64,000 nt of DNA. Origin: Dehalococcoidia bacterium (lineage in GTDB: Bacteria > Chloroflexota > Dehalococcoidia > Lucifugimonadales > Lucifugimonadaceae). The stretch covers positions 1-64,000 of the forward strand of contig JASLLE010000004.1 in the NCBI GenBank assembly GCA_030747175.1. Reading direction: 5' to 3'. Shown here one piece after another: positions 63,746 to 64,000 of the stretch. The position numbers were made by a program, and so were the translations under genes. Below the pieces are notes generated by a model. The model did not search any database. It was not told the origin of the DNA and saw only the letters and a program-made list of their open reading frames with translations. Each line of letters starts with the position of its first letter. The stretch's first letter is position 1.

Positions 63746-63802
63746 ATGCGTATCTCTGCGTTCTCATGGTGATTCGGAGCAGGCAAGCAGGCAAAAGGCT
63801 GA

Positions 63803-64000
63803 TCATCTCTTCAGGTCGTCCCGCTCATGCGCAATGTAATCAGCCGCCCGAAGAGCAATCGCCTGGAGGGTCGGCGTCGGGTTGACGGCGCCGGCGGTCA
63901 CGAACACGCTGCCGTCCACGACAAATACGTTGTCCGTGTCGTGCGCCTGGCACCACTGGTTCACGACCGAGCGTTCCGGGTCTTCGCCCATTCGGGCGGT
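63803..64000 (-). CDS. GMC family oxidoreductase, C-terminal fragment (runs off the window)
   Basis: Only the last 65 codons are inside the window: TARMGEDP, NQWCQAHDTDNVFVVDGSVF, GAVNPTPTLQAIALRAADYI (blocks). This is the GMC C-terminal signature with the active-site His (AHD) and Asn (VNPT). FAD-dependent oxidation of an alcohol or sugar. The gene continues beyond base 64000; it is the likely large subunit for the protein at 63278. Confidence 0.88.
   Translation of the reverse strand, partial: TARMGEDPERSVVNQWCQAHDTDNVFVVDGSVFVTAGAVNPTPTLQAIALRAADYIAHERDDLKR

Overview
The window is GC-rich (roughly 60% by eye), densely coding bacterial chromosome. No rRNA is present, so taxonomy is inferred from content. 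The mix of HpcH/HpaI-type aldolases, DUF3830, M81 (MlrC) peptidase, CehA/McbA-type metallohydrolase, Lin0512 proteins, GMC dehydrogenase, a CoxL/XdhB-type molybdenum subunit and D-2-hydroxyacid dehydrogenases resembles the catabolic repertoire of marine Chloroflexota (SAR202 / Dehalococcoidia-related). That assignment is moderate-confidence inference.

Layout. 0.3-16.5 kb: small-molecule catabolism, with a 2H phosphoesterase, a DUF3830 protein, two paralogous aldolases, a malate synthase-like enzyme divergent from a glutamine synthetase-like ligase, a lipoprotein, a serine hydrolase, a ThDP enzyme, an M42-type peptidase, two D-2-hydroxyacid dehydrogenases and an M81 peptidase. Three palindromic repeat clusters lie between these genes. 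16.6-22.7 kb: phosphate locus phoB-phoR-pstS-pstC-pstA-pstB, with an 11-bp-periodic Pho-box-like repeat at the phoR/pstS junction and a disrupted pstB start; no phoU follows. 22.8-29.2 kb: bicupin, lone molybdopterin subunit, aldo/keto reductase, PHP-type metallohydrolase and pdxH. 29.4-29.9 kb: tRNA-Leu(CAG), tRNA-Arg(GCG), tRNA-Val(TAC). 29.95-35.06 kb: MoxR ATPase, DUF58 and a TgpA-like transglutaminase whose nucleophile Cys appears to be Ser. 35.2-42.9 kb, minus strand: folC, fabF, a zinc-ribbon/RDD protein, dnaE and a DUF2007-like gene in one direction. 43.2-48.8 kb: ketopantoate reductase family enzyme, DUF4097-like lipoprotein, Hsp20, an SDR with altered catalytic Lys, and an HtrA-like lipoprotein protease. 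49.0-57.5 kb: an ABC export cassette of two very large FtsX-type permeases and two ATPases, one with an AbrB-like tail. 57.5-64 kb: alpha/beta hydrolase, S51-like protein, PIG-L deacetylase, AMP-binding ligase, a tandem Lin0512 pair, a third aldolase, and the small subunit plus C-terminus of a GMC dehydrogenase cut by the window edge.

Working together. PhoB/PhoR probably control pstSCAB through the box seen here. The HpcH aldolases, 2-hydroxyacid dehydrogenases, ThDP enzyme, malate synthase-like protein and GMC/molybdenum oxidoreductases suggest oxidation and cleavage of hydroxy/oxo acids into C2-C3 units. The ABC cassette is a self-contained translationally coupled unit. In three genes (pstB, folC, first large permease) family-typical N-terminal sequence extends upstream of any in-frame ATG/GTG/TTG, which implies unusual initiation, frameshifts or sequence errors.
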